A stretch of 64,000 nucleotides of DNA from Azotobacter vinelandii CA (GCF_000380335.1 NC_021149.1:558001-622000), one strand, 5' to 3'; positions 18,671 through 28,019 are shown, numbered from the stretch's first letter. Notes: generated by a model not told the origin, from the sequence alone. Translations and numbers: made by a program.

Positions 18671-19567
18671 TCATGGCGTGGCGGGCGGTCGTTGCAGGTG
18701 GCGCCAGATGTCCAGGCTGTAGACCGCCAGGCCCAGCCAGATGCAGACGAAGGCCGCCAGCTTGCCCGGCTCCAGCGGCTCGCCGTAGACGAATACCGCG
18801 AGCAGCAGCACCAGGGTCGGCGCCAGGTATTGCAGGAAGCCGAGGGTTGCATAGGGCAGATGCCGCGCGGCGGCATTGAAGCAGAGCAGCGGCACCAGGG
18901 TGACCGGGCCGGCCATGGCCAGCCAGAGCGCCTGCGGTGTGCTCCAGAAGGCGCCCTGGGCGCTGCCGGCGTCCGGATGCAGCCATAGCCAGCCGAGGGC
19001 TGGCGGCAGCAGCAGCCAGGTCTCCACCACCAGGCCAGGCAGCGCGGCGACCGGCGCCCGCTTGCGGATCAGTCCGTAGAAGCCGAAGGAGAGCGCCAGC
19101 GCCAGCGAGATCCACGGCAGGCTGCCGAGCTGCCAGAGTTGCTGTAGCACGCCGAGGGCCGCCAGGCCCACCGCCAGCCATTGCAGCGGGCGCAGGCGTT
19201 CGCCGAGCAGCAGCAGGCCGAGCAGGACGTTGACCAGCGGGTTGATGTAGTAGCCCAGGCTGGTCTCCAGCATGCGTCCGTTGTTCACCGCCCAGACGTA
19301 GAGCAGCCAGTTGCAGGCGATCAGCAGGCCGCTGCCGGCGAGCACGGCGAGGAGCCGGGGATTGTCGCGCAGCTCCCGCCACCAGCCCGGATGCCGCCAG
19401 AGCTGCAGCAGGAGCAGCCCGCAGAGGGCCGACCAGAGCACCCGATGGACTAGGATTTCCCCGGCGGGGATGTTTTCCAGGATCTTGAAGTAGAGCGGGA
19501 ACAGACCCCAGAGCCCGTAGGCGGTGAGGCCCAGGAGATACCCGCGGCGCGGGTTGGCGGCATGCAT
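18671..19567 (-). CDS. rarD: RarD, EamA-family membrane transporter
   Basis: This 298-residue protein has about ten membrane helices in two EamA repeats, in the drug/metabolite transporter superfamily. RarD hallmarks are YGLWGLFPLYFKIL at the start, HRVLWSALCGLLLL, NWLLYVWAVNNGRMLETSLG, YYINPLVNVLLGLLLLGERL and the late FLQYLAPTLVLLLAVFVYGE. The name comes from chloramphenicol-resistance homologues; the natural substrate is unknown. The start ATG at 19567 gives MHAANPRRGYLLG, normal for the family. It is a single gene by spacing, with srkA far upstream on the same strand. Confidence 0.9.
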   Translation of the reverse strand: MHAANPRRGYLLGLTAYGLWGLFPLYFKILENIPAGEILVHRVLWSALCGLLLLQLWRHPGWWRELRDNPRLLAVLAGSGLLIACNWLLYVWAVNNGRMLETSLGYYINPLVNVLLGLLLLGERLRPLQWLAVGLAALGVLQQLWQLGSLPWISLALALSFGFYGLIRKRAPVAALPGLVVETWLLLPPALGWLWLHPDAGSAQGAFWSTPQALWLAMAGPVTLVPLLCFNAAARHLPYATLGFLQYLAPTLVLLLAVFVYGEPLEPGKLAAFVCIWLGLAVYSLDIWRHLQRPPATP

Positions 19568-19751
19568 GCAGTGATCCTGCGGCGATTGGCGAGGTCGCCG
19601 ATTCTAGGGGCGGGACGTGGGGACGTCTGTCCGTTTCGTGCAGCGTTTTTCCGGAGTGGGTCCGCCCGGCCTTCCCCGTTCAATGCCATGGTCGGAACCC
19701 ACGAACCCTGGAGCAACTCGCTTCACAGCGCTTGGCTCCGAAGACGGTTAC

Positions 19752-20726
19752 TCAGAACAGCCGCAACGGTTCCTCGTCCAGCGCCGCCCGCTGCTCGCGC
19801 AGGGTGAGGATCTGCTCGCCCCAGTAGCGTTCGGTGCCGAACCAGGGAAAGCTTGGCGGGAACGCCGGGTCGTCCCAGCGCCGGGCCAGCCAGGCGCTGT
19901 AGTGGATCAGGCGCAGGGCGCGCAGGCCCTCGATCAGCGCCAACTGGCGCGGGTCGAAGTCGTGGAACTCCTGGTAGCCGTCCATCAGTTCGGCGAGCTG
20001 GGCGAGGCGTTCCTGGCGATCGCCGGCGAGCATCATCCACAGGTCCTGCACCGCCGGGCCCATGCGGCAGTCGTCCAGGTCGACGATATGGAAGGTTTCG
20101 TCGCGGCACAGCAGGTTGCCCGGGTGGCAATCGCCGTGGATGCGGATCGTCCGGTAGGTCGTCGCGCCGAACAACGCGTCGAGGCGCGCCAGCAGGTCGC
20201 GGGCCACCGACTCGTAGGCCGGCAGCAGGCTTTTCGGGACGAAGCCGCCGTCGAGCAGGGTGCTCAGCGAGTCGTGACCGAAGTTGGCCACCGTCAGTTC
20301 CTCGCGGTGTTCGAAGGGCCGGCTCGCGCCCACCGCGTGCAGGCGGCCGAGCAGGCCACCGAGGCGGTACAACTGGTCCAGGTTGCCGGGCTCCGGCGCC
20401 CGGCCGCCGCGCCGGGGGAACAGGGCGAAGCGGAAGCCGCTGTGCTCGAACAGGGTTTCGCCGTCTCTGGACAGCGGCGCCACCACCGGTACCTCGCAGT
20501 CGGCCAGTTCCAGGCTGAAGGCGTGTTCCTCGCGGATCGCCGCGTCGCTCCAGCGTTGCGGCCGGTAGAACTTGGCGATCAGCGGTTCGCCGCCTTCGAT
20601 GCCGACCTGATAGACGCGGTTCTCGTAGCTGTTCAGCGCCAGTACGCGAGCGTCGCTGAGGTAGCCGAGGCTTTCCACGGCGTCGAGGACCAGATCGGGG
20701 GTGAGAGAATCGAAGGGATGGCTCAT
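19752..20726 (-). CDS. srkA: Stress response Ser/Thr kinase SrkA (YihE/RdoA)
   Basis: This 324-residue protein has the choline-kinase/APH-type fold and phosphorylates Ser/Thr in proteins; E. coli SrkA protects cells under stress downstream of Cpx. N-terminal FDSLTPDLVLDAVESLGYL, lysine region EPLIAKFYRP, catalytic loop RIHGDCHPGNLL and metal-binding VDLDDCRMGPAVQDLWMML are all intact. I chose the ATG at 20726 (MSHPFDSL) with GGAG upstream; the longer frame from 20738 only adds MECP. In E. coli, srkA precedes dsbA; here dsbG lies about 1.3 kb downstream with rarD between. Confidence 0.92.
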   Translation of the reverse strand: MSHPFDSLTPDLVLDAVESLGYLSDARVLALNSYENRVYQVGIEGGEPLIAKFYRPQRWSDAAIREEHAFSLELADCEVPVVAPLSRDGETLFEHSGFRFALFPRRGGRAPEPGNLDQLYRLGGLLGRLHAVGASRPFEHREELTVANFGHDSLSTLLDGGFVPKSLLPAYESVARDLLARLDALFGATTYRTIRIHGDCHPGNLLCRDETFHIVDLDDCRMGPAVQDLWMMLAGDRQERLAQLAELMDGYQEFHDFDPRQLALIEGLRALRLIHYSAWLARRWDDPAFPPSFPWFGTERYWGEQILTLREQRAALDEEPLRLF

Positions 20727-20835
20727 GGGGCACTCCAAGGACTATGGTCCTCAGTTTAGCGGTTGCAGGGGAGAGCTGTATCGGGGCATGGCGACTGGCC
20801 TTGAGGATGGATCGCCGGCAGCCTCCCGCAAGGGA

Positions 20836-21573
20836 TCAGCGGCCGTCCGCCTTCGGCGTGCGCGCCAGGCAGTAGACGTCGACCCGCGCTGCGCCGGCCG
20901 CGCGCAGCAGGCGGGCCAGCGCTTCGACGGTGGCGCCGGTGGTCAGTACGTCGTCGACCAGCGCCAGGTGGCGGCCGGCGACGGCCGCGGGGTCGGCCAG
21001 GGCGAAGGCGCCGCGCAGGTTGCGCCGGCGCGCGATGGCATCCAGCTCCTGCTGCGCCGGGGTATCGTGCAGGCGCAACAGCAGGTGCTCCTCCACCGAC
21101 AGCTCCAGGGGCCGGCCCAGCCAGCGGGCGAGCATGTGCGCCTGGTTGAAGCCGCGCCGACGCAGCCGACCTTGCGCCAGCGGCACCGGCAGCAGGCCGT
21201 CGGGACGCGGCAGGCCCTCGGCATAGGCATGTTGCAGGTGGCGGGCGAGCAGTTCGCCGAGCAGCCGGCCCAGCGGCCAGCGCGCCTGGTGCTTGAAGCG
21301 GGCGATCAGGGTGTCGACGGGGAAGGCGTAGCGCCAGGGCGCTTCCACCCGGTCGAAGGCCGGCGGCCGCTTCTGGCAGGCGCCGCAGACTAGGTCCGCA
21401 GCCGGCAGCGGCAGGGCGCAGATCGCGCAGTGCGCGCCGAGCCAGGGCAGTTCGGCTTCGCAACTGGCGCACAGCGGCAGGCCGGTTTCCGCCGGCTCGT
21501 CGCAGAGCAGGCAGGATTGATTATTTTTTATCCAGTTGTAAACCTGTCTCAACGAGCGTGGTTGACAGTACAT
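20836..21573 (-). CDS. comF: ComF-family phosphoribosyltransferase-like protein
   Basis: This 245-residue cytoplasmic protein has an N-terminal zinc-finger region with four CxxC-type pairs (CLLCDE, LCASC, CAICALP, VCGACQ) and a type I phosphoribosyltransferase domain with the PRPP loop LALVDDVLTTGATVEALARL. ComF/GntX homologues take part in DNA uptake or in use of DNA as nutrient. The start ATG at 21573 is the only credible one, so its first codons overlap the bio operator at 21536-21568. It diverges from bioB. Confidence 0.88.
   Translation of the reverse strand: MYCQPRSLRQVYNWIKNNQSCLLCDEPAETGLPLCASCEAELPWLGAHCAICALPLPAADLVCGACQKRPPAFDRVEAPWRYAFPVDTLIARFKHQARWPLGRLLGELLARHLQHAYAEGLPRPDGLLPVPLAQGRLRRRGFNQAHMLARWLGRPLELSVEEHLLLRLHDTPAQQELDAIARRRNLRGAFALADPAAVAGRHLALVDDVLTTGATVEALARLLRAAGAARVDVYCLARTPKADGR
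21536..21568. promoter_or_regulatory. BirA operator of the biotin operon
   Basis: TTGTAAACC is followed after exactly 15 bases by GGTTGACAG, an imperfect inverted repeat. It matches the known BirA operator design TTGTAAACC-N14/15-GGTTTACAA. The right half covers the -35 box of the bioB promoter, so bound BirA would block RNA polymerase. The site lies inside the first 13 codons of comF. The birA gene, with its DNA-binding domain, is at 28128. Confidence 0.75.
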
Positions 21574-21589
21574 CGGGCTTCCCTAAACT
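21562..21589 (+). promoter_or_regulatory. Promoter of bioB operon
   Basis: A perfect -35 TTGACA (21562-21567) and a -10 TAAACT (21584-21589) are separated by 16 bases. Transcription would start near 21596, about 80 bases before the bioB ATG. The -35 overlaps the right half of the BirA operator. Confidence 0.65.
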
Positions 21590-21674
21590 TATGCCGCCAT
21601 GGCGCCACGCACTCTAGCAGGTCGTGGCCCCCGACCTGCCCGTCCGCTCGGGCCCTTCTTGCAAGGAAGAATCC

Positions 21675-22730
21675 ATGAGTGCCTCCGCCGCCTCCCTGCG
21701 TCACGACTGGACCCTCGACGAGGTCCGGGCGCTGTTCGAACTGCCGTTCAACGATCTGCTGTTCCAGGCGCATGCGGTACATCGCCAGCATTTCGACCCC
21801 AACCGCGTGCAGGTGTCGACCCTGTTGTCGATCAAGACCGGCGCCTGCCCGGAGGACTGCAAGTACTGCTCGCAGTCCGGCCATCACAACACCGGGCTGG
21901 ACAAGGCCAAGCTGATGGAGGTGCAGAAGGTCATCCGGGCCGCCGCCGAGGCCAAGGCCATCGGTTCCACCCGCTTCTGCATGGGCGCCGCCTGGAAGCA
22001 CCCCTCGGCCAAGGACATGCCCTACGTGCTGGAGATGGTCAAGGGCGTGAAGGCCCTGGGCCTCGAAACCTGCATGACCCTGGGCACCCTGAGCCGCGAG
22101 CAGACCCGGGCGCTGGCCGAGGCCGGCCTCGACTATTACAACCACAACCTGGACACCTCGCCGGAGTTCTACGGCAACATCGTCACCACCCGCACCTACG
22201 CCGAGCGCCTGGAAACCCTGGCCCACGTGCGCGAGGCGGGGATGAAGATCTGCTCCGGCGGCATCCTCGGCATGGGCGAGTCCCTCGACGACCGCGCCGG
22301 CCTGCTGATCCAGTTGGCCAACCTGCCGGAGCACCCGGAGTCGGTGCCGATCAACATGCTGGTCAAGGTCAAGGGCACTCCCCTGGAGAACGCCGAGGAC
22401 GTCGATCCCTTCGACTTCATCCGCACCCTCGCCGTGGCGCGGATCATGATGCCCCGATCCCATGTGCGCCTGTCCGCCGGCCGTTCCGAGATGAACGAGC
22501 AGATGCAGGCCCTGGCCTTCTTCGCCGGCGCCAACTCGATCTTCTACGGCGAGCGCCTGCTGACCACCGGCAACCCGGAGGCGGAGAAGGACATGCGCCT
22601 GTTCGCCCGCCTCGGCATCCGGCCGGAGGAGCGCGAGGAACATGCCGACGAGGTGCACCAAGCGGCCATCGAGCAGGCGTTGATCGAGCAGAAGAACAGC
22701 GCGCTGTTCTACGACGCCACCTCGGCCTGA
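21675..22730 (+). CDS. bioB: Biotin synthase
   Basis: This 351-residue radical SAM enzyme inserts sulfur into dethiobiotin, the last step of biotin synthesis. The SAM-cluster cysteines are in [19 protein letters not shown] (CxxxCxxC). Other conserved parts are [35 protein letters not shown] and [20 protein letters not shown], which holds the arginine and cluster-2 surroundings. The start ATG at 21675 follows AAGGAAGA; longer in-frame extension is not needed. It is the first gene of bioBFHC, under the BirA-controlled promoter, with a 116-base gap holding a repeat before bioF. Confidence 0.98.
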   Translation: MSASAASLRHDWTLDEVRALFELPFNDLLFQAHAVHRQHFDPNRVQVSTLLSIKTGACPEDCKYCSQSGHHNTGLDKAKLMEVQKVIRAAAEAKAIGSTRFCMGAAWKHPSAKDMPYVLEMVKGVKALGLETCMTLGTLSREQTRALAEAGLDYYNHNLDTSPEFYGNIVTTRTYAERLETLAHVREAGMKICSGGILGMGESLDDRAGLLIQLANLPEHPESVPINMLVKVKGTPLENAEDVDPFDFIRTLAVARIMMPRSHVRLSAGRSEMNEQMQALAFFAGANSIFYGERLLTTGNPEAEKDMRLFARLGIRPEEREEHADEVHQAAIEQALIEQKNSALFYDATSA

Positions 22731-22759
22731 TCCTTCGCTTGCTGGATGGATAAAGCGCC

Positions 22760-22821
22760 ATCCACCCTACGCAGGTCGAAACCTGTTCGTAGGGTGGATA
22801 ACCCGCTTGCGGTTATCCACC
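22760..22821. repeat. Two overlapping hairpins (GTAGGGTGGATAA repeat)
   Basis: ATCCACCCTACG (22760-22771) pairs with CGTAGGGTGGAT (22788-22799), while GGTGGATAACC (22793-22803) pairs with GGTTATCCACC (22811-22821). The two stems share bases and exclude each other. Elements with the GTAGGGTGGATAA core are widespread between genes in pseudomonads. It sits in the transcribed gap between bioB and bioF. Confidence 0.65.
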
Positions 22822-22846
22822 GTCCCTTACTCCTGCGGATAGTCCA

Positions 22847-24022
22847 ATGAGCTTCGATCTCGCCGCTCGCCTCGCCGCCCGCCGCGCCGAGCACCTCTAC
22901 CGCCAGCGCCCGCTGCTGGAAAGTCCCCAGGGACCGGAGGTGCTCGTCGACGGACGGACGCTGCTGGCCTTCTGCTCCAACGACTACTTGGGGCTGGCCA
23001 ATCATCCCGAGGTGGTCCGCGCCCTGCAGGACGGCGCCGCGCACTGGGGCGTCGGCGGTGGCGCCTCGCACCTGGTCGTCGGCCACGGCACGCCGCATCA
23101 CCGGCTGGAGGAGGCGCTCGCCGAATTCACCGGCCGCCCGCGCGCGCTGTTGTTCTCCACCGGCTACATGGCCAACCTGGCGGCGGTGACGGCGCTGGTG
23201 GGGCAGGGCGACAGCGTGCTGGAGGACCGCCTCAATCACGCTTCGCTGCTGGATGCCGGGCTGCTCTCCGGAGCGCGCTTTTCGCGCTATCTGCACAACG
23301 ATCCGGCGAGCCTCGTCGGTCGTCTAGACAAGGCGACGGGCAACACTCTGGTGGTCACCGATGGTGTGTTCAGCATGGACGGCGACCTGGCGAACCTGCC
23401 GGCGCTCTGCGCCGCGGCAAGGGAGAAGGGCGCCTGGGTCATGGTCGACGACGCCCACGGCTTCGGTCCGCTGGGCGCTCACGGTGGCGGTATCGTCGAG
23501 CATTTCGGCCTGGGGCCGGAGGATGTGCCGGTGCTGGTCGGTACCCTGGGCAAGGCCTTCGGCACCGCCGGGGCCTTCGTCGCCGGTAGTGAGGAACTGA
23601 TCGAGACGCTGATCCAGTTCGCCCGCCCCTACATTTACACCACCAGCCAGCCGCCAGCGCTGGCCTGCGCCACCTTGAAGAGTCTCGAACTGCTGCGCAC
23701 CGAGGGTTGGCGCCGCGAGCACCTGACCCGCCTGATCGCCCGCTTCCGTGCCGGCGCCGTCGAACTGGGCCTGGAGTTGATGGACAGCCCGACGCCGATC
23801 CAGCCGCTGCTGATCGGCGCCAGCGCCCGTGCCGTGGAGTTCTCCCGTCTGTTGCGCGAGCGCGGTTTCCTGGTTGGCGCCATCCGTCCGCCGACCGTGC
23901 CGGCCGGCACCGCGCGGCTGCGAGTGACCCTTTCCGCCGCCCACACCGAAGAGCAGGTCGACTGTCTACTCGCCGCGCTGGGCGAATGCCAGGCCCTGTT
24001 GCCTGCGGAGGAAGACGCATGA
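22847..24022 (+). CDS. bioF: 8-amino-7-oxononanoate synthase
   Basis: This 391-residue PLP enzyme of the alpha-oxoamine synthase family joins pimeloyl thioester with L-alanine to give 8-amino-7-oxononanoate. The stretch [15 protein letters not shown], the serine/histidine region [38 protein letters not shown], and the PLP lysine in [18 protein letters not shown] are all present. The length is typical. Its TGA overlaps the bioH ATG (ATGA), so translation is coupled. Confidence 0.97.
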   Translation: MSFDLAARLAARRAEHLYRQRPLLESPQGPEVLVDGRTLLAFCSNDYLGLANHPEVVRALQDGAAHWGVGGGASHLVVGHGTPHHRLEEALAEFTGRPRALLFSTGYMANLAAVTALVGQGDSVLEDRLNHASLLDAGLLSGARFSRYLHNDPASLVGRLDKATGNTLVVTDGVFSMDGDLANLPALCAAAREKGAWVMVDDAHGFGPLGAHGGGIVEHFGLGPEDVPVLVGTLGKAFGTAGAFVAGSEELIETLIQFARPYIYTTSQPPALACATLKSLELLRTEGWRREHLTRLIARFRAGAVELGLELMDSPTPIQPLLIGASARAVEFSRLLRERGFLVGAIRPPTVPAGTARLRVTLSAAHTEEQVDCLLAALGECQALLPAEEDA

Positions 24023-24741
24023 CTCGGCTGATCCTGTTGCCCGGCTGGGGCCTAGGCCGGGCTGCCCTGGAGCCGCTGGCAGGCGCCTTGCGCGAGCGGG
24101 GCTTGGATGTCGGACTGGCCGGGCTGCCGGCACTGGACGAGAGCGATCCCGAGGCCTGGCTCGCCGAACTGGACGCCCGTTTGCCGCAGGGTGCCTGGCT
24201 CGGCGGCTGGTCGCTCGGCGGCATGCTCGCCACGGCGTTGGCGGCGCGGCGCGGCGAAGGTTGCCGCGGGCTGCTGACGCTGGCCAGCAATGCCCGTTTC
24301 GTCGCCGGCGCGGACTGGCCGCACGCGATGCCCCCGGACATCTTCGCCGTTTTCCGCAACGGCTGCGCGCAGGACAGCGTTGCCATTCTCAAGCGCTTCG
24401 CGCTGCTCTGCTGCCAGGGTTGCACCGAGGCCCGCAGCCTGTCGCGCCAGCTCAACCAGGGCATCCCGGCAGAAGAAACGGCGCAGCGGCTCGCCGGCCT
24501 CGAGGTACTCGCCGCGCTGGACAACCGGGCGGCGCTGGTGGCCTTCGCCGGCCTGCAACTGCACCTGCTGGCCGAGGCCGACGCCTTGGTCCCGGTGGCG
24601 GCGGCCGAGCCTCTCCAGGCCTTGCTGTCGCGCGGTGTGGTCGAGCGCGTCGCCGGGACCGGCCATGCCTTCGTCCTCGAACGGCCGCAGGCACTGGCCG
24701 CGCGCCTGGCCGCTTTCATCCGCGAGGCCGGCGATGACTGA
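24019..24741 (+). CDS. bioH: Pimeloyl-ACP methyl ester carboxylesterase BioH
   Basis: This 240-residue alpha/beta hydrolase removes the methyl group from pimeloyl-ACP methyl ester, closing the BioC/BioH route to pimelate. The nucleophile elbow is [10 protein letters not shown], the acid is in [17 protein letters not shown], and the His is in [11 protein letters not shown]. The N-terminus [13 protein letters not shown] holds the oxyanion-hole loop. It overlaps bioF by 4 bases and bioC by 8 bases, showing a tight operon. Confidence 0.93.
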   Translation: MTRLILLPGWGLGRAALEPLAGALRERGLDVGLAGLPALDESDPEAWLAELDARLPQGAWLGGWSLGGMLATALAARRGEGCRGLLTLASNARFVAGADWPHAMPPDIFAVFRNGCAQDSVAILKRFALLCCQGCTEARSLSRQLNQGIPAEETAQRLAGLEVLAALDNRAALVAFAGLQLHLLAEADALVPVAAAEPLQALLSRGVVERVAGTGHAFVLERPQALAARLAAFIREAGDD

Positions 24742-25537
24742 CGCCAACCCGAACGTGCTGCCGGACAAGCGCCGGATCGCCGCCTCCTTCTCCCGCGCCG
24801 CGGCCAGCTACGACGGCGTGGCCGGGCTGCAGCGCGCGGTCGGCGCCGAATTGCTAGCTCGCTTGCCGGCCGCCATGCGCGCGCAGCGCTGGGTCGACCT
24901 GGGGAGCGGTACCGGTCATTTCTCCCAGGCATTGGCCGAACGTTTTCCCGCCGGGCAGGGCATGGCGCTGGATCTCGCCGAAGGCATGCTGCGCCACGCC
25001 CGGCCGCGCGGCGGTGCGGCGCACTTCGTCTGCGGCGACGCCGAGTGTCTGCCGCTGGCCGGAGCCAGCCAGGATCTGCTGTTCTCCAGCCTGGCGCTGC
25101 AATGGTGCGGCGACTTCGCCGCGGTGCTCGGCGAGGCGCACCGGGTGCTGCGTCCGGGCGGCGTCTTCGCTTTCAGCAGCCTGTGTGTCGGCACCCTGCA
25201 GGAGTTGCACGATAGTTGGCAGGCGGTCGACGGCTTCGTCCATGTCAACCGCTTCCGCCGTTTCAGGGATTACCGGCAACTGTGCGCCGACAGCGGTCTC
25301 GACATTCTCGACTTGCACATGGAGACGCGGCTGCTGTACTACCGCGACCTGCGCCAACTGACTCACGAACTCAAGGCGCTCGGTGCGCACAACCTCAACC
25401 CCGGCCGTCCGGACGGTCTCACCGGCCGCGCGCGGCTGCTGGCGCTGGTCGAGGCCTACGAGCGTCTGCGTACGCCCGCGGGGCTGCCGGCCACCTGGCT
25501 GCCGGTCTACGGCGTGCTGCGCCGGCGCCTCGAATAA
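24734..25537 (+). CDS. bioC: Malonyl-ACP O-methyltransferase BioC
   Basis: This 267-residue SAM-dependent methyltransferase primes biotin synthesis by methylating malonyl-ACP. The SAM motif is [19 protein letters not shown], followed by [14 protein letters not shown] and [20 protein letters not shown]; the early [17 protein letters not shown] is typical of BioC. The ATG at 24734 overlaps bioH. In Pseudomonas this gene is usually followed by bioD, but here the next gene is an unrelated lipid enzyme after about 90 bases. Confidence 0.95.
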   Translation: MTDANPNVLPDKRRIAASFSRAAASYDGVAGLQRAVGAELLARLPAAMRAQRWVDLGSGTGHFSQALAERFPAGQGMALDLAEGMLRHARPRGGAAHFVCGDAECLPLAGASQDLLFSSLALQWCGDFAAVLGEAHRVLRPGGVFAFSSLCVGTLQELHDSWQAVDGFVHVNRFRRFRDYRQLCADSGLDILDLHMETRLLYYRDLRQLTHELKALGAHNLNPGRPDGLTGRARLLALVEAYERLRTPAGLPATWLPVYGVLRRRLE

Positions 25538-25625
25538 GCCATGCCGTGCAGCACGGATGCCGGGCGGGCGCGGCGGCTATCGTGCGCTACTCTTCTGCCA
25601 GTACGCCCGGCGACGGACCCTGCCC

Positions 25626-26249
25626 ATGCCTTCCATCTACCAGCTCAAGCCGCGCTTCCAGAACCTGCTGCGCCCTCTCGTGCGGCGCCTCCAGGCGTGT
25701 GGCGTCACTGCCAACCAGGTGACCCTCGCCGCCGCCGTGGTTTCCGTGCTTCTGGGCGCGTTGGTCGCCGCTTTCGCCGAACATGCCCGGCTGTTCGCCC
25801 TGATTCCGCTGTGGATGTTCCTGCGCATGGCGCTGAACGCCATCGACGGCATGCTCGCCCGCGAGTTCGGCCAGCAGTCGCGCCTCGGTGCCTACCTCAA
25901 CGAATTGTGCGATGTGATCGCCGACAGCGCGCTCATCCTGCCTTTCGCGCTGCTGCCGGGGGTTACGCCCCTATGGGTGGTGCTGGCGGCCCTGCTCGCG
26001 CTGGTCGTCGAATACGCCGGGGTCATGGGACCGCTGGCCGGCGCCACGCGACGCTACGACGGGCCGATGGGCAAGAGCGATCGGGCCTTCTGTTTCGGCC
26101 TGCTCGGCGTGGGCGTCGCCAGCGGCCTGCTGCCCGGCGCCTGGATCGACGGCCTGCTCGTGCTGATCGCCGCGCTGCTGCTCTGGACCCTGGCCAACCG
26201 CGTGCGCCAGGGCCTCGCCGAGGCCGGGCGGAACCATCCTCCGGCCTGA
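25626..26249 (+). CDS. YnbA-like CDP-alcohol phosphatidyltransferase
   Basis: This 207-residue protein has about six membrane helices and belongs to the CDP-alcohol phosphotransferase family, which displaces CMP from a CDP-lipid. The signature region reads LNAIDGMLAREFGQQSRLGA then YLNELCDVIADSA. Compared with the standard DxxDGxxAR...GxxxDxxxD box, the first and third Asp are Asn. E. coli YnbA has the same substitutions, so they mark the subfamily rather than damage. MPSIYQLKPRFQNLLRPLVR also resembles YnbA. It starts a cluster with an acyltransferase and a CdsA-like gene. The alcohol acceptor is unknown. Confidence 0.85.
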   Translation: MPSIYQLKPRFQNLLRPLVRRLQACGVTANQVTLAAAVVSVLLGALVAAFAEHARLFALIPLWMFLRMALNAIDGMLAREFGQQSRLGAYLNELCDVIADSALILPFALLPGVTPLWVVLAALLALVVEYAGVMGPLAGATRRYDGPMGKSDRAFCFGLLGVGVASGLLPGAWIDGLLVLIAALLLWTLANRVRQGLAEAGRNHPPA

Positions 26250-26394
26250 GCGGCTTGAGGCTCCCTTCGTCCGCATGCGGGAGACGACTGCGGGAATACA
26301 GGGGCGCGAGGAGGCCGGGGTCGAGGGAACGGGCTGGGTGGCGCATCGCCGACGCCCCTTCTCTACGTGCATATCGCCAGCAAGGAACGATCCG

Positions 26395-27087
26395 ATGAAC
26401 GACTCGCAGACTCCCCCGCCCGGCGAAGAATCGCCCGGCACTTCCGTGCCGCGGCCATGCTCCTCGTGGACGCAGCGCCTGCTGGCCTGGCCGATCATCG
26501 GCTTCGCCCGCCTGCTCACCGGCGCGCGCAGCCTGTGGCGCGGTTGCGCGCCGGAGGCGAGGCAGCGCGTCTATTTCGCCAATCACAGCAGCCATGCCGA
26601 TTTCGTTCTGCTCTGGTCGTCGCTGCCGCCGGCGCTGCGTATGCGTACCCGTCCGGTAGCCGGCGCCGACTACTGGCTGCGCGACCGGCTGCGCCGTTTC
26701 CTGATCCAGCGGGTATTCCACGGCGTGCTGGTCGACCGCGAACTGCGCGATCGGCACAGCAATCCGCTGCAGCCGTTGCTCGATGCCCTGGCCGGCGGCG
26801 ACTCGCTGATCCTTTTTCCCGAGGGCACGCGCAATCCCGCAGAGGGGCTGCTGCCGTTCAGAAGCGGCCTCTACCGCCTCGCCCGTGACTGCCCGCAGGT
26901 CGAGCTGGTTCCGGTGTGGATCGCCAACCTCAATCGGGTGATGCCCAAGGGCCGCGTACTGCCATTGCCGCTGCTGTGTACGGTGACCTTCGGCGCGCCC
27001 CTGAGCCTCGACTCCGGCGAGCGCAAGGAGGAGTTCCTCGCCCGCGCCCGCGAAGCCCTGCTGAACCTGGCCGTGGAGGCCGCCTGA
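26395..27087 (+). CDS. PlsC-like lysophospholipid acyltransferase
   Basis: This 230-residue protein is an LPLAT-family acyltransferase. Catalytic box I is FANHSSHADFVLLW (NHx4D); box III is SLILFPEGTRNPAEG (FPEGTR). The N-terminal region around residues 25-45 is weakly hydrophobic, suggesting membrane association. The ATG at 26395 follows AAGGAAC. Its TGA overlaps the ATG of the CdsA-like gene (TGATG), so the two are co-translated. With its neighbours it forms a minimal route acyl transfer, CDP activation and head-group transfer. Confidence 0.85.
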   Translation: MNDSQTPPPGEESPGTSVPRPCSSWTQRLLAWPIIGFARLLTGARSLWRGCAPEARQRVYFANHSSHADFVLLWSSLPPALRMRTRPVAGADYWLRDRLRRFLIQRVFHGVLVDRELRDRHSNPLQPLLDALAGGDSLILFPEGTRNPAEGLLPFRSGLYRLARDCPQVELVPVWIANLNRVMPKGRVLPLPLLCTVTFGAPLSLDSGERKEEFLARAREALLNLAVEAA

Positions 27088-28019
27088 TGCAAGCCGATAC
27101 CCTCTTCCTGTTCGTCGGCATCGGCGCCCTGCTGGCGCTGGCCTCGCTGATCGGCTTCGTCCTCCAGTGGCGCCGCCGGGGCGTCCCCGATCCGCTGATC
27201 GACAACCTCAACGCGCGGATCAACGCCTGGTGGGTGATGGTCGCGCTGCTCGGCATCGCCTTCTGGCTCGGCCACGGCGCGGTGATCCTGCTGTTCGGCG
27301 CCGTATCCTTTTTCGCCCTGCGCGAGTTCATCACCCTGACCCCGACCCGCGGCAGCGATTACCCGGCGCTGGCGGCGGCCTTCTATCTGGTGCTGCCGCT
27401 GCAGTACCTGTTGGTCGCGGTGGACTGGTACGGGTTGTTCTCGATCTTCATCCCGGTCTATGTCTTCCTCCTGCTGCCGATTCTCGCCGCCCTCGGTGGC
27501 GATACCGGCGCCTTTCTCGAACGCGCGGCCAAGGTGCAGTGGGGCACCATGATCGCGGTGTTCTGTATCTCCCACGTGCCGGCCCTGCTGAACCTCGATA
27601 TCCCGGGGTACGAGGGGCGCAACCTGTTGCTGATCGCCTGGCTGGTGCTGGTGGTACAACTCTCCGACGTGCTGCAGTACGTCTGCGGCAAGCTCTTCGG
27701 CAAGCGCAGGATCGCTCCGCGCCTGTCGCCGTCCAAGACCGTCGAAGGCTTCGCCGGCGGCATCGCTCTCGCCACCCTGGCCGGTACCGCACTCCACTGG
27801 ATCACCCCGTTCGACCTCTGGCAGGCGTTCGCCATCGCCCTGACCGTCACGCTGCTCGGTTTCTTCGGCGGGCTGGTCATGTCCGCCATCAAGCGCGACC
27901 GCGGCGTGAAGGATTGGGGCCACATGATCGAAGGGCATGGCGGCATGCTCGACCGGCTGGATTCGGTGTGCTTTGCGGCGCCGGTGTTCTTTCATGTGTT
28001 GAGATGGGGATGGGGGTGA
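27087..28019 (+). CDS. CdsA-like phosphatidate cytidylyltransferase (YnbB-like)
   Basis: This 310-residue protein has about eight membrane helices and makes CDP-lipid from phosphatidate and CTP. The CTP_transf_1 signature is intact: SAIKRDRGVKDWGHMIEGHG followed by GMLDRLDS. RLSPSKTVEGFAGG is the second conserved block. It is the accessory type found with YnbA-like transferases, distinct from the essential cdsA next to uppS/dxr. It overlaps the upstream acyltransferase by one base and ends about 110 bases before birA. Confidence 0.88.
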   Translation: MQADTLFLFVGIGALLALASLIGFVLQWRRRGVPDPLIDNLNARINAWWVMVALLGIAFWLGHGAVILLFGAVSFFALREFITLTPTRGSDYPALAAAFYLVLPLQYLLVAVDWYGLFSIFIPVYVFLLLPILAALGGDTGAFLERAAKVQWGTMIAVFCISHVPALLNLDIPGYEGRNLLLIAWLVLVVQLSDVLQYVCGKLFGKRRIAPRLSPSKTVEGFAGGIALATLAGTALHWITPFDLWQAFAIALTVTLLGFFGGLVMSAIKRDRGVKDWGHMIEGHGGMLDRLDSVCFAAPVFFHVLRWGWG

